Shown here: in pieces, positions 34,667 to 47,791 of the stretch
How positions within the stretch are numbered: position 1 is the stretch's first letter
How the letters are laid out: each line of letters opens with the position of its first letter
Assembly: GCA_037953625.1 (NCBI GenBank)
Contig: CM075655.1
Coordinates: forward strand, 16,572,001 to 16,636,000
Length of the DNA: 64,000 nt
Source of the DNA: Crotalaria pallida
Taxonomy: Eukaryota; Streptophyta; Magnoliopsida; Fabales; Fabaceae
Direction of reading: 5' to 3'
Program-made: the position numbers and the translations under genes
Notes under the pieces: model-generated
What the model saw: the letters and a program-made list of their open reading frames with translations, nothing else
What the model was told of the DNA's origin: nothing
Databases searched by the model: none

Positions 34667-35029
34667 AGAAAGGGGGTAGATGGTAAGTTGAGGGTTTGAA
34701 TGGTTCAGGTATATTTTGGAATGTGAAGGGTAAAATGGAAATTTGGGATTCTAGGGGTGTTTTGGTAATTTTGGTGGTTAAAGGGTATTTTTGTCATTTG
34801 GGAAGGAAGGGGTATATTGGTAATTTTGTTGACTAGGGGTAATTTCGTAATTTTATATAATACTATAGATAAATTATTAAATTTATTTTTTTCCAAACAT
34901 TAGTTTTAAAAAAGGATAATCAAATAAATAAAATTATAATAAAATAAAATCAACACAAAGTAAACTCCTACACGTAAAGTCATAAAACACAAAGTCATAA
35001 AACCTAAAGTCAACACAAAGTCAACTGAA

Positions 35030-36981
35030 CTACTGTAGCCTTTGCCTACCCCTTCCCCTTCCACTACCCCTTCCCCTTCCCCTACCCCTTCCCCTACCCA
35101 TAGTCGTCTGTACAACATGTGTCATCTTCTCTGTGAGAGGTGTCACAGCCAACTGATGCACCCGCCTCAACACTTCCATATAAGGTTCCTGAAGCTGTGA
35201 TAGCAACGGCTCCAAGCTCTGCGATTGTTCAGCAAATCTCCGTTGAGCGCGAGCCTACAAATGTAACAAAACATCGATAAGTAGATAATACTAAAATTTA
35301 ATATAATATTGATATACCTTACAAGTAATGAATGAACTTACCAGCAATGTAGCTTCAGGACGATCCACCCTGACCGAGGAGGGTAAGAGAAAAGGATGGG
35401 AAAACCTATGCAGCCAATCATAATAGTCAGGTTCACATTCACCATCGTAAGTGATGTAACCTCCTCTCGTAGCGTCGTCCAACAGATGGAGGTGCCACTC
35501 CGCGAAACTATCATCAATGGCTGAAGCGAGGGGTCTTCCCACAGGTGGATTCCTCGAAATACTCTGAATGTATCCAAACTGGCGCAAAACCCTGTCAGGA
35601 AGATAAGCCCTACGCATCATACCATATGGGAGATATCCGGAATAGAAAGCTACCTCCTCGAAGGGGCGGGCATCTCGGTGATCGGGGTCAAACGGCTGGC
35701 ATACAACCTGATCCGCAGTGAGCCTCTCCAGAAACATGTGATATGTGTACTCCGAGTTGCGCACGGACTGCTGAGGACACCACTTGAAGATCCGAGGCAT
35801 GGTCTCATCATAATCAGTAGAGCGTATAGCACATGGACCAATGGTTGGAAAATGGTCCAGTATCCATGCCTGCAAATAAACCATCAATTAATTATTTTAA
35901 ATAATGGATTTAACTAAACATAAGAATTTAATAAAACATTATGAATTTAAATAAAGATGATGAATATTTTTATGAATAAACATTATGAATTCATATTTGT
36001 TTACCTGTAGCAAAGACATGTAGCCGGCCAAAGAGACCTTATTCGCCTTGCTGGCGAATGACAAGTGATCATATAAATAGGCTAGTGCACTAGCCCCCCA
36101 TGCATATTGATCAACCATGGTAAGGTCCTTCAAAGCGAGCAGCAGGTGACAACCAATAGAGTTGTTCGTCTTATCTGCGAACAATGTGCTACCCACCAAG
36201 TAAATGAGATAACATCTAGCGCCAATATCATATCGCTGCTGAATAACAGCTCTGCTGTACACCTCCTTCAGCGTGCTAAACCTTATAGCACCAGTCTTGA
36301 TGTCCATCGCTTCTTTGGTAGCCTTTGCACGACCCATATCGAGCAACGCAATCATCAGCTCCATTGCCTCCGTCTGATTGGGTTTATCCCAACCGATCAA
36401 AAGCCCCGTCACCGGGATATGCAGGATAGACGATATCCTCGTACCATCTATCCACGAATGCCCCGATCAATCGCCTGTCGACTACGCTGTATGACGAAGA
36501 GATCAATGGAGCCAAGCCGGATGCCTCGACGACTGCCCGCACTTGCTGTGGCATGACATCTAATGATAGCATATCAAATTCATGGTTGTGGCATCGGTTT
36601 AAGAGACGATCCTGCACAATTTAAATTAAGAGAAATTAGTAAAACAAATAAATAAAAATAAATATCAATTAATTAAAGAAATAGATAAAATTAAATTTAA
36701 ATTAATTTTTGGTCTCGTTACGAATACTTACCCATCCTTGCCATATTTGCTTCGTCTGGTGCTCGTCGTATGACTTCAACAACGAAGTATCTTGATAATC
36801 CTCATAGACGATCTCGGTCTGTGTATCATCAGCACCATCATCGGGGATCAGGAGCGGCATGGGAAGGTCCTCCTCGCTCCATCCGTCGCCGTCTACCCGA
36901 AACTGTCAAATAATCTCTCATCATGGGCATGTCATCGTCATCCCCGTTGCCACTGACGGTTGCGTTCTTCATCCTCGGCAT
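35030..36981 (-). pseudogene. Plant-mobile-domain (PMD, MAIN/PP7L-like) gene, broken
   Basis: Spliced pieces on the reverse strand, with GT/AG borders I can see, are about 36981-36732, 36611-36005, 35869-35342 and 35254-35030. Recognisable PMD sequence includes LIGWDKPNQTEAM, GARCYLIYLVGSTLFADKT, LTMVDQYAWGASALAYLYDHL and WILDHFPTIGP. PMD proteins occur in host genes such as MAIN and MAIL1 and in plant transposons. The C-terminus is a GRGRGRGR-rich tail. Two frame breaks are visible: a likely one-base loss near 36908 in the first exon, and a break near 36410 where about 20 residues of the domain also seem missing. The gene points toward the transposase gene from the other end of the MULE. Confidence 0.78.
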
Positions 36982-37259
36982 CTGAAATTGCAAAATACAA
37001 TGTCAAAATAATAAATATAAAATGCAATAAAAAAATAAATAAATAAAAGAGAGTAAATAGGTAAAATAATCAATGTTGCTAAAATATACAATGAAAAAAT
37101 AAATAAAATTAGTAATTAGTAATATAATAAATATTAAATACATTAGTAATTATTCATCTGTACCATCAAATTAAAAATATAAACTCAAGGCTTAAAAAAT
37201 ATAAAATTCAAAGAAAGAACAAGATAATAATTAAAAAGTTAAAATTAAATAATAATAAA

Positions 37260-37686
37260 ATAAAATAATAAAATATTAAAGTAAATAATAAAATAAAATA
37301 AATAAATTAAGAAAAAATAAAAATAAAAAGTTAAAATTAAATAATAATAAAATAAAATAAAACATATTAAAAATAAATAATAAAATAAAATAAAAAAATA
37401 AAAAAAAATCAAAATTAAAATCAAATATAACACTCGCTGACTCCCAAGCATAATATTAAATTATTTAAATTAATTAATATTTATCCTATTCATTTTTCAG
37501 ATCAACATTATAATCCTCTTAATTTTTCCTGATCTCAACATCATAACATAAACAAATTCAAATCTCCTATATATAAGGATGAATGCATTCAAATTAATTT
37601 AAAATTTTTGAATCCTAAAACATAAACGTCTAGATATTTTTATAAATATTATTTTTATAAAATATATAATAACAAAAATTTTATAT
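37260..37686 (-). repeat. MULE right terminal inverted repeat, truncated by element 1
   Basis: The inverted counterpart of 33225-33650. It ends at 37686 where element 1 begins. TATAT at 37682-37686 is the predicted target duplication of element 1, whose other copy is outside the window. Confidence 0.75.
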
Positions 37687-40600
37687 TGTAACACTACTTG
37701 TATATCATTTTACTTTATAAGAAAAGTAATAAGTTTATGATTACTTGGACTTGTTATTGTTGGAAAAAGATCTGAAAATAAGAATTTTCCCTTCCCTTGA
37801 AAATTCCTTTTCACAAATACTTGATTAATAATGAAGTTGACTAATAAAATCAGAGTTTGCGGAAACATAGTAAAATAATCATATTATACTCCCAAAATAT
37901 ATCAAGTGTAACAAGTCCACGGATACCAAATAAGTATTATTATGAAACTAAATTCCTCTTATGATACCTCTTTCCAAAATATGTATCATATAAATTCTAT
38001 TAAGAATAGAAATGTTATAGAGCTGGTCACTGGTCCTTTGTCCAAACATCCATCTGGTCGGATCCTCGATATCTGCACAAGGGGTTCCCAACCCACACTT
38101 TCTACACTCTGCATGCACCTAAGGGACATCTCCCTTCACTGACTTTTGTGCAAGCTAGATATACGATCAACACCTAATAAGAGCATGGGGAGTAAGTATA
38201 CACATATACATAATCAATCAAGACTAAAATACAAACACAAGTATATCATAGACAGACAATAATGCAAGTACATATGAGCACACCAATTTTCAACATTATA
38301 TCTCTTATAATGCAGGTGGCATGATGCATGATTTCTATCCACAACTGAGGCCTCTACTATAAGTCCATCTTGGACGTCCATCCAATACACCAGTGTGTTC
38401 CCGGAACACTACCATACGTTCCCAGAACGATGGCAAACCATACTTGGAAAACAAACATCACTCCCAGAGTGTGTATCACGTTCCCAGAACGTGTAGCAAA
38501 CCATACTTGGAATATCAACAAGCACCACTCCCAGAGTATGCATCACGTTCCCAAAACGTATCAACGAAACCATGTCCCAAACACTGGCCACATTCCCAGA
38601 ATGTGTCATCAAGTAGGTTGCACATTAATGTGTTCCCAGAACGTATCAAAGAAACCAGGTCCCAGACACTGGCCACATTCCCAGAATGTGTCATCAAGTA
38701 GGTTACAAATTTGGTACTCCCGGAGTACACTCCTCATATTCCCAGAATATGATAATCGTTTCCTACCAACCCATCTTCCATTCTCTATACATGAATGCAC
38801 AATCATTAAGGTTGGTTTTTATCTTTAATTTAATTATTGTGATTTAGAGATATCTCAATTTCTCTTTTGAATGATTAATTTGAGGTATAACCTTTGGCAC
38901 CAAAATTCATCCATGAATTTACTTAAAAACATGCCATTAAACTTGGATTGGGAAATCTCAACCAATGGTATCAAACTTTTCATTTAAAAGACTCAACTTT
39001 TATTTTTCAGTTTCAGGTACTAACCGGTTACAGTCTCAGGCTAACCGGTTAGAATTACAGACCTGAACTTACTAACCATTGCAATTCAGAAAACCCTTTT
39101 TCTTGAATTCTCTACCCAATCCATAAACAAGCTTTCAACATTGTCATATACCTCAAATTCCACTGATCTCATCATTCAAAAGTCTAAATCACAATTCATT
39201 TCCAATGGAGCATAATTTCCTCTTGAAATTATCTCAAAACATTAAGGTATTAACTCCTCAATAGCAATCTGAAACTAACAGTAATTATCAACATATTTTC
39301 AGATTGAATTCAAGTGAAATTAGAGTACAGATTTGAGTAAAAATGGTAAGAACACAGGACCAATTTCAGAAATTCATTTTCTTTGAAATTTCACAGTATC
39401 TAACCGGTTACAAATATCGAATAACCGGTTAGATTTTGCAGTCTGTACACTGAAAAATGAGGTTTTACATACCATTCTTTTTAATACTCAAATCTAACCA
39501 ATTTCAACACTCAATAGAGTTCACATACCTTAATTTAAACATGTTCAACCACAGGAACATATTTCATTTGCATGCATTCAATTTAGAGTATTACATTGCA
39601 TAAAAACCCACATAAACACAATTTAATACCACACAACTCATGAAAAGCACTTAGATCATGATTCAAGCATCAAAATTACTTGCATGCGTCAAATCAAAAC
39701 TGCTCAAAATAGAATTGAGCTATAAATTGGCCTCCAAGCCTTTTTGACCTTTACACATAATGCCCTTTTGAGTCCTTGTTGACTCAAATCCTAAAACACT
39801 TGATTTTAGTCTCAATCTAGTATAAGGTAAACTTCTCCCATACCTTAGGATAGTGTTTGATTAGTCAATACACTGAGATTGAAGAAAAATCCACAGATTC
39901 CACAAGAATCCTCAGTTCTGCCCTTAGCCAAGATTTTCAGCAACAGGGTTCAAACACGCGGGATTTTGACATAGAGATTGACCAAAGAAATTAGGGAATA
40001 CAATTAGGATTTGCTCTAGGTAACATGAACTAGAAAATCAAAGTGGTTTGAGATTCAAAGAGTGCTTGAGCTTACCTAAATTGAAGCTCAAAGACAGCTC
40101 CACGAACACAGAGACAGTGTTGGCAGCTTCAACTTCTTGGATTGATTCCTCCTCACACAAGAACTCTCAGCTCACAAATCTTATATCAATGAAAAGCCCT
40201 TGATTCAAGCTTTCCATTAGTGTATCACTCAAACCCTAACTCACTTTCATGAAGAAGAATTTAGCCAAACGAATCAAAAACCCTAATCAAGCCTCTCAAC
40301 CCAAATTCAGAGAAATCAACCCCAATTTCTTCAACAACCCAGCCTTTTATAGAGGAATTAGAGTGACATGCATACCGACGCGTGTTCTCCATTAATCTGA
40401 GGCTGGTTTCGTGGCGATTCCATGGATTAATCAAGTGATTACTCATCAAAATGCACTAACCCAGTTTCTGGGTTCATCGTGTAACCGGTTACAGAGCCCT
40501 TCTAACCGGTTACATACTTCAAAAATTAATAATTTAATTATTCTTTCTTCAAAAACCTTTTTAATATTGCAATTAGGTCCCAACCCAAGGACTAAATTAC

Positions 40601-40775
40601 AATATTCACATTTTTGTACAAAATAACCATATAAAAATATATCTCATATTTTTATATATACAAAACACATAATGTACAAAAACTAAAACCTTCAAAACTA
40701 ATATAAATCAATTATAAAATAATTGTTATAACTAATTTCTCGGTTATTTGGGAGACGAAAATTAGGGGTGTTACA
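37687..40775 (-). repeat. 3' LTR of element 1 (3089 bp)
   Basis: It starts TGTAACAC and ends GTGTTACA. Besides the dyad cluster at 38395-38751 it carries TAACCGGTTA palindromes near 39025-39050, 39411-39432 and 40482-40512. The open frames in it are short and unconvincing. Confidence 0.88.
38395..38751. repeat. Cluster of covarying short dyads with TC-CCR-GA core
   Basis: About 13 short inverted repeats share the centre TCCCRGA, while the outer arms differ yet remain complementary. Examples: GTGTTC/GAACAC at 38395-38409, CACTC/GAGTG at 38459-38471, CACGTTC/GAACGTG at 38477-38493, CACATTC/GAATGTG at 38589-38605, GTACTC/GAGTAC at 38714-38728 and CATATTC/GAATATG at 38735-38751. The same cluster is in the other LTR at about 63070-63475. 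It overlaps forward and reverse frames that are not credible genes. Confidence 0.9.
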
Positions 40776-40815
40776 CTACTTCCCCACTTAAAAGGAATTT
40801 CGTCCCCGAAATTCA
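40776..40815 (-). other. Polypurine tract and adjacent hairpin of element 1
   Basis: The complement of CTACTTCCCCACTTAAAAGG abuts the LTR. The palindrome GAATTTCGTCCCCGAAATTC follows at 40795-40814. The same pair occurs in element 2. Confidence 0.8.
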
Positions 40816-42379
40816 TCTTCTGAAATTTTCCACTTTTCCAAAGTGTTTTTATACTAGAAAACTTCATCTAGCTCCCAAAAATTTGTTCTTTAGGGTCCTC
40901 CTCCACTTAAAAGAGTTTCGATATAATTCTTTTATTTCGAAACATTTCTAATAGAATCTTTCAATTTAAACAATAAAGATTCTTTGCATAAAAAACTCTT
41001 ATGTGAAAGAATTTCTTTTAAAAGAAATACTCTTTTGAGTAATACACTTCACATAAACATTCTTCCAATAAAACACTTTTTAATCAACTTTTTGGGAAAA
41101 ACTCTTTGAGCTGCGCACTCTGGTCACTCGAGCACGATTAAAGAAACATTTGTATGACTTCATTCCTTAATAGCTTGAGACATTAGGGTGATCAGTCCTA
41201 ATATTCAAACCATTAATAACAAAATCATCCCTTTCAGATATAATCTTTTGCAAGAAAGACCATACGACAGGTCTTTAAGTTAGATGAACTTAAAGGTAGG
41301 GTAATTATCACTATCAGACTTAATTAGATAGTCAACTTCTAGAGACATTTACGTTGGGGAGACAAAGATTTGTCCTATCCCGGTGGTTGTTAATCTCTCT
41401 AGCCATAACTGATCTTTCTATTTCTGTAGTGTCCACAGATATTATCACATCCAACTGTGATAAGGGTTTTGATCACAGAAAGATTGGAGTTGAACTTCCA
41501 ACAGGATATTAATATTCTCAAACGTTTAGATTAACGTAATCGAAAACATTTAACTACGTTAACTCAGATCAAAGGAAGAGATAGGCTTGGGTTGTCTACG
41601 TCAGGAGTAGACTCAACTCACATCTCAGTAGGTGAACTCTTCTCGTGCTTGATTCGTCCATCCCTTTCTCACCTTTTCCTTCAGGACAATTCGGTGAATG
41701 ATACTCCAGCTTCCTGTAGTCGGAATTGACTATCCCTTTAGGTACATCACAACTAAACCCAAAGTGATGTGCCTCACATTTTTCACCTTGAGATGGACAA
41801 ATGTTCCCTTCCCTATTTCCTCCTTAGTCACTTTTCTTCAGTCGAGGATTCCTCAACCTTGATATTTCTGTGGTTGATATTCTCCTATTTACTTTTCCCC
41901 ATTCTCCAGTTGGGCCTTTATTTCATCAATCTTTCTCTTATTCTGAACTCAGACATTTCTCGCATGAAATTCATGTGCTTTCCCCATAGTCCTCATACAT
42001 GCTTACCAACATCGAGAAATTGCTTATTCCTTGATAGTTGATAGCTGACTTGGGTTCGAACATAATCTATTCTTGAAGTTCATGCCTTTGAATTTCTCAT
42101 CTAGGTTGTTCTCAACAATACTTCATAAATCCCTTTCCTCCATAATATATTTTCTAATATCCATAATCCCTGACTTTAATTCCAAAGATTAAATCTCATT
42201 CGTTTCTTTCAACCCCTCATTTCCTGGTTGAAATTCACGAATCCGATTCAAGAATTCGTTGGTGATTTGCAACATTCCCAATCTAACGCTAGATAGTTCC
42301 TCTTGCGTTACCAGACTTAGGTCCCTGAACTCCTCGATTAGAATAACCTCCTTAACCATCATTTAGCTCACATGAATAG

Positions 42380-43560
42380 CCTTTCAGCTCAAATCGTCTG
42401 CAACTACGTTTGCTTTGACAGGATGATAATGGAGCTCAAAGCCATAATCTTTAAGAAACTCCATCCATCGCCTTTATCTTACATTCAACCCTTCCTCTTC
42501 TTATTGTCATTCATACTTTCAAATCCAAACTTGTTCATGAATCACAACCTTCTTATCTTAGTACCTATTGTCTCTTTTGCATTATCCAGCTCAATTCTCT
42601 ACCTTCCCCGATTGGAGTATCTTCTTAATTTTAACTCTTGATTAGTCCATAAATATTATGATTCAATCCTCTTAAATCAATTTCAATGATGAATCAAGGC
42701 ATTAAGTTATTTTATCACATTAAATCCTTCCTTAAATTTTACTTAAGTGATTGACACTGAGTTTGGATTGGAGGAAGATGTTTATTGATACCATAAGTTC
42801 CTTCACAAATGTCTTAACTTTTTATTTTAAACTTTCAGCTTCTAACCGGTAACAAGAAACTATAACCAGTTAGTAAGTACAGTTTGAGAAATAAAACCAA
42901 AGAATTTCAGAACCATTTTCTTTGCATCATCCAATCCAACTCAAAATAGGATTTAATCATAATCTAATACCTTGATTCCAACTGAATTCATCACTGAAAT
43001 TATTTAAATCATAATATACTCACATTTTTCCATAATTCCTCTTGGACTAATCATATTATATTAGGGTATAATCCATCACTACCCCACTATAATTAAACAT
43101 CCTATCATTCCATGCAAACAGTTGATCTTTCCAAGTCAACTTGGTCAAAGGCCATGCGATCTTAGAAAATCCTTCAATAATCCGGCAGTAGTATCCAGCC
43201 AGCCCTAAGAACTTCTTACTTTAATCACAGTCTGAAGTTGTTCACATTACACCACTGAATTCACCTTCGCTGGATCCACCACAATTTCTTCTTTAAAGCT
43301 CACTTGTAACTTCGCTCAACCAAAACTTATTTTCGGTGAGCTTAGCACACAACTACTCTTCTTGCAGGATTCTCAATACAATCCTGAGATGTTCCTCATG
43401 TTTCTCTGGATTCTTAGAGTAAACCACAAACGAATCCGAATATAATCTAAAGGTCTCGTTCTTATAGTCCATAAAAGAACAGGTGCATTAGTCAATCCAA
43501 ACGACATTATTTCCTACTCATAATGTCCGTATCGAGATCATAATGCAGTCTTAAGTGTAT
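42380..43560 (-). pseudogene. pol: Gypsy pol remnant (reverse transcriptase and RNase H)
   Basis: Reverse-strand fragments match Ty3/gypsy polymerase. FVVYSKNPEKHEEHLRIVL lies at about 43430-43370, the region after the YxDD box. FLGLAGYYCRIIEGFSKIA lies at about 43215-43150. RWMEFLKDYGFELHYHP with KANVVADDLS lies at about 42475-42395, the end of the RNase H domain. The order right to left fits the element direction. Stops and shifts are frequent and the YxDD box itself is not recognisable. The wording of these motifs is closest to chromoviruses such as Tekay/Del, but no chromodomain was found. Confidence 0.75.
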
Positions 43561-44500
43561 TCCTGTCCCGAATCCTGATTTGGGGTTAATCCGACCTCCA
43601 AAAACACTTAAACTCCTTTAACCTGGTCCAACCATATTATAAGGGTAATAGAGATAGAATCAGTTTCAAGAATTAACTTGATTCCAAACTCTATCTCTTT
43701 ACTCAAGGGTAAACCTGATATCGTTTCTTGTAACCAGGATTTCTTTGACCCCCTTCTTCCTTTCCTTCACTGCTTCCCAGAAGCAAACATATGGATCCAT
43801 TGGATTCCAGATTCGAAGCTTGGGAATCCCAATACTGGGTTGTTCTATCGTCATTAATCATGATCACTTAATCTCTCGACTTCCAAACCGTGCTTAAGAT
43901 CAGATGTAATCATGACACAGGTAGATAGACAAAGTCTAATACCTTAATAGAACGATTCAGACATACCTTGGAAACAACTACAAGAAGATTTGTAGGAGTC
44001 TCCACTTTGAGATAGCAGATTGGGTAAGGCATAGAGCACCTTTGATCAATACCCGTATCCATAAGGAACAAAAGAAAGGATAGCTTTAGAGTTTAACAAA
44101 CTTAACAAGGTTGATCTTTAAGGAGATGACTGCCCTGCACTCGGTCTGAAAAGTTGATTAACTTTAACACTAGTAAGGGTAAACACTCTTCCCCAGAGTC
44201 AAGGACTTAACTACAACTCCTCTAAGATTTCCTTATCACTGGTTCTATGAGAACTGGATAAACCAACACTGTGGTTTTGGGTTTACAACATGTCTAAAGA
44301 GAAGCATACAACTATCATACTTCTACTTAGACTACATAGAACGCTTCTTAATAGCAGACTAAGCTATTCATCTAGAGCCATTGCACATAACTTTAGATCT
44401 AGTTTGGAAGTATATGAGAGCATACTTCCCAGGAAACATTGCAGATATCGATGACCAGCGTATTGGACCACACACCCAAGGACCAAGAGTCAGGACCATT

Positions 44501-44512
44501 GCTCTGATACCA
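44501..44512 (-). other. tRNA-Met primer-binding site of element 1
   Basis: The reverse strand reads TGGTATCAGAGC, six bases from the LTR that begins at 44519. Confidence 0.88.
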
Positions 44513-44518
44513 TAAAAA

Positions 44519-45116
44519 TGTAACACTCCTTCTATATCATTTTACTTTATAAGAAAAGTAATAAGTTTATGATTACTTGGACTTGTTATTGTTGGAAAAA
44601 GATCTGAAAATAAGAATTTTCCCTTCCCTTGAAAATTCCTTTTCACAAATACTTGATTAATAATGAAGTTGACTAATAAAATCAGAGTTTGCGGAAACAT
44701 AGTAAAATAATCATATTATACTCCCAAAATATATCAAGTGTAACAAGTCCACGGATACCAAATAAGTATTATTATGAAACTAAATTCCTCTTATGATACC
44801 TCTTTCCAAAATATGTATCATATAAATTCTATTAAGAATAGAAATGTTATAGAGCTGGTCACTGGTCCTTTGTCCAAACATCCATCTGGTCGGATCCTCG
44901 ATATCTGCACAAGGGGTTCCCAACCCACACTTTCTACACTCTGCATGCACCTAAGGGACATCTCCCTTCACTGACTTTTGTGCAAGCTAGATATACGATC
45001 AACACCTAATAAGGGCATGGGGAGTAAGTATACACATATACATAATCAATCAAGACTAAAATACAAACACAAGTATATCATGGACAGACAATAATGCAAG
45101 TACATATGAGCACACC
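44519..45116 (-). repeat. 5' LTR of element 1, first part
   Basis: It matches 37687-38284 over 598 bp. The last five bases, ACACC, are the target duplication of element 2, repeated at 62958-62962. Confidence 0.9.
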
Positions 45117-45904
45117 TGTAACACCCTCACATTAATTTAGTTAAATTAGAGTTTTAGGAAAATTGGTACTTGAAAATTTCTTTTTAAATTAAAATACTTA
45201 TGATTATTTTTCCGGAAAAACGGACAGAGTTTCCTCTGTTTTTCGGACTTTACCAAAATTTCCTGTTTTGTACCTGTTCAGCCAGATTAATTTAAACAAG
45301 AAAACTTATAAATTATACATACATTTTTAAAACTAAAGCCCGGTTTTACAAAATAATACAAGTTCCAGGGCTTACTTAGCAAATTGCCATTAATCCAGAA
45401 TACTAATCAAAATATAGATATCTATGTCCACTCATGCTATTATAAATACACTCCACGTGGTGGTGTGAATCCTGCTCGGCCTGTGACGATGTAAACCTTG
45501 CTTCTGTACCTGAAAAAAAATAACTGCAAAAGGGGTAGCAATTACGCAGAACTTAAGAGAAATAAAACTTCAATAAAATAGTGATGAACTAAGCCTAACC
45601 AACTTATAATAATCATAACATTCACAACAACACTCATTTCATTAAATTCCCAATTATTCAACTTTTATTATTCTTTTCTTCATTTTCGTATTCTTCTTTC
45701 TCTTTTCCTTTTAACACTTTCTTTTCATATACTCACTTTATTTCAGTGCAACACCTCAAAACAGAGGCCCTCTTAATTTTCCTTATTTGAATTATGTGTC
45801 CCTCAGGTAAGAGGTCAACACTTAATCATTTAAATTCATTTTGTGTCCCTCAGGTCAGAGGTCAACACATTTTAACATTTTATTCTTAAAAATACATTTC
45901 GCGC

Positions 45905-46413
45905 CATTGTACTTCACCTCCACACCGGAAGGTACCTCATACAATGTGGCCTAGGGATACATCACCTCCACACCGGAAGGTACCTCATATCGTTGTACTT
46001 CACCTCCACATCGGAAGGTACCTCAAACAATTTGGCATATGGGTGCTTCACCTCCAAACCGGAAGGTACCTCACACCACTGTACTTCACCTCCACACCGG
46101 AAGGTACCTCATACAGTTTGGCCTATGGGTGCTTCACCTCCACACCGGAAGGTACCTCACACCACTGTACTTCACCTCCACACCGGAAGGTACCTCATAC
46201 AATTTGGCCTATGGGTGCTTCACCTCCACCGGTACCTCACACCACTGTACTTCACCTCCACACCGGAAGGTACCTCATACAGTTTGGCCTATGGGTGCTT
46301 CACCTCCACACCGGAAGGTAACTCACACCACTGTACTTCACCTCCACACCGGAAGGTACCTCATACAGTTTGGCCGGTGAGTACTTCACCTCCACACCGG
46401 AAGGTACCTCATA
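45905..46413. repeat. Minisatellite in the left LTR of element 2
   Basis: About a dozen copies of cacctccacaccggaaggtacctca are joined by two alternating linkers, one with caccactgtactt and one with tacagtttggcctatgggtgctt, giving a higher-order unit of about 85 bp. Forward frames stay open through it because neither unit contains stops. Confidence 0.92.
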
Positions 46414-47784
46414 CCACCACTAAACAATTATATATCTTTAAATCTTTGAATTTCGTTTCCAAATTATCTCATTGGTTTCCAATCTCATGGATTTCATCAT
46501 TCAATCATACCCTTATATTTTCACTTGCTAAAATTCTCCTTTTTCTCATTCCAAATCATCTCGTTCGTTACCATTCATAACTTCCAGGTTCAATATAATT
46601 TATACATGCTCTCTATTTAAATCAATTACCAACATCACAATTTGCACATAACATCACATACCAATATCAAATCAATTATCAGAGTCATTCATATCTATTC
46701 CAACCAACATAATTTAGCACAACATTCACCACATAATCAAATCTCATATTCTCATGTAAGTCCAACATACATATCACTACACTTTTACAAATAATCACAA
46801 ATTAACATAATTACTAATTTTCAATACATTTTAATAAATCTAACCAACTCACACAACATTCCCAATTATTTTGTTGTCTTAGTTCAATGTCTTTTATCAA
46901 ATCATTCGCTATCTTTTTACACTTACTCAATTCATAATTAATCTGTCATTTCTAAGTTTATATTCACTCTCCTTACACACTAATAACCAACACCTCATAC
47001 ACGTCATCATAAACACATATAATCCACAATTGCCTATTCTCATATAATTCATCAAACATTAACTTTCAATAATCAATGCTTTCCTTTAAAAATTTTAATT
47101 AATTAATGAGAGGTTCTATTTCTCCCTAAACTATTATCTTTTGTTATTACTAGTTACCCTAAGGCTCAATAATATACGTATTCTTCTACACTTAATCATC
47201 ACTACCAACATCCCAGAATTTATCCCCTAAGCCAGTTAAAAGTCCCCTCTTACCTCTGGATTTAAATAGAATCTGACTTGCGGCTCAGCGGGGGAGATCC
47301 TGCTTCGGCTTACGTCGAATTAGTCCAAACCCACTAACGGCAACTACAGCTTACACGACCGGGGTCGGTTTGACTCCACGACTATGTTGGTGTTGGCGGT
47401 TTGGGTCAAACCCGTAACCGTGGCCGATATCGATGACGGCGTCGATGAAATCTGGGGCTCACGATTCACGAGCTTCCTTCAACAACCACAGCAGTGGCGG
47501 TGCAACCAAGAACAAGGGAGGGAGAGGCGGTTTGCAGGCCCCAAGTCACGGCGATGACTGAACCACAAACGGCGGCAACATCAGCACCTAATGGCGGGAG
47601 AGACTCGAACAAGGTTCTCTTATTCATGTAGCAGCGAACACGAACGGGGAGAGGAAAGAGGTGGTGGCAGCGAGCATAACCAATAGTGGCGGCGGCGGTC
47701 CTTCCTTGGCCAGGAGGGAGTCGCGACTGGGAAATGAGAGGGAGAGACGGGGTGAGAGAAAAACCGACAATGGAGGGGAGAGAG

Positions 47785-47791
47785 ATATATA
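47785..47791 (-). promoter_or_regulatory. Probable TATA box of the element 2 LTR
   Basis: On the reverse strand GCTATATATCTCTC lies within the GC-rich island, at the border to a pyrimidine-rich stretch (CTCTCCCCTCC). The same box is at 52973-52979 in the other LTR. The position fits a U3/R border; no transcript data support it. Confidence 0.5.

Larger units (their letters stand above)
32955..37686 (+). mobile_element. Mutator-like element with PMD gene, right end interrupted
   Basis: Long AT-rich inverted repeats face each other: at least 33225-33650 on the left and 37260-37686 on the right. The best-conserved part is 33315-33460 against 37490-37630 (shared core GGAGATTTGAATTTGTTTATG). Between them lie a truncated FAR1/MULE transposase gene (+) and a broken plant-mobile-domain gene (-). 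The right repeat is cut at 37686 by gypsy element 1, so its outer end should reappear beyond the window. The left outer edge is unclear and is placed at the start of a hairpin array. The 9-bp target duplication expected of MULEs could not be identified. Confidence 0.75.

Noticed and set aside
37942..38142. Identical 66-codon frame at 37942-38142 and 44774-44974
   Set aside because: Identity is explained by the two LTRs of element 1. No domain or coding signal is present.
38370..38828. Frames of 102-152 codons over the dyad cluster, and a repeat of them at 63071-63472
   Set aside because: The repeats create open frames on both strands. The conserved property is dyad symmetry and not a reading frame.
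45944..46580. Three overlapping forward frames of 113-195 codons rich in TSTPEGTS-like repeats
   Set aside because: They run through the LTR minisatellite, whose unit happens to lack stops. All three frames are open at once, as expected of a repeat and not of a gene.
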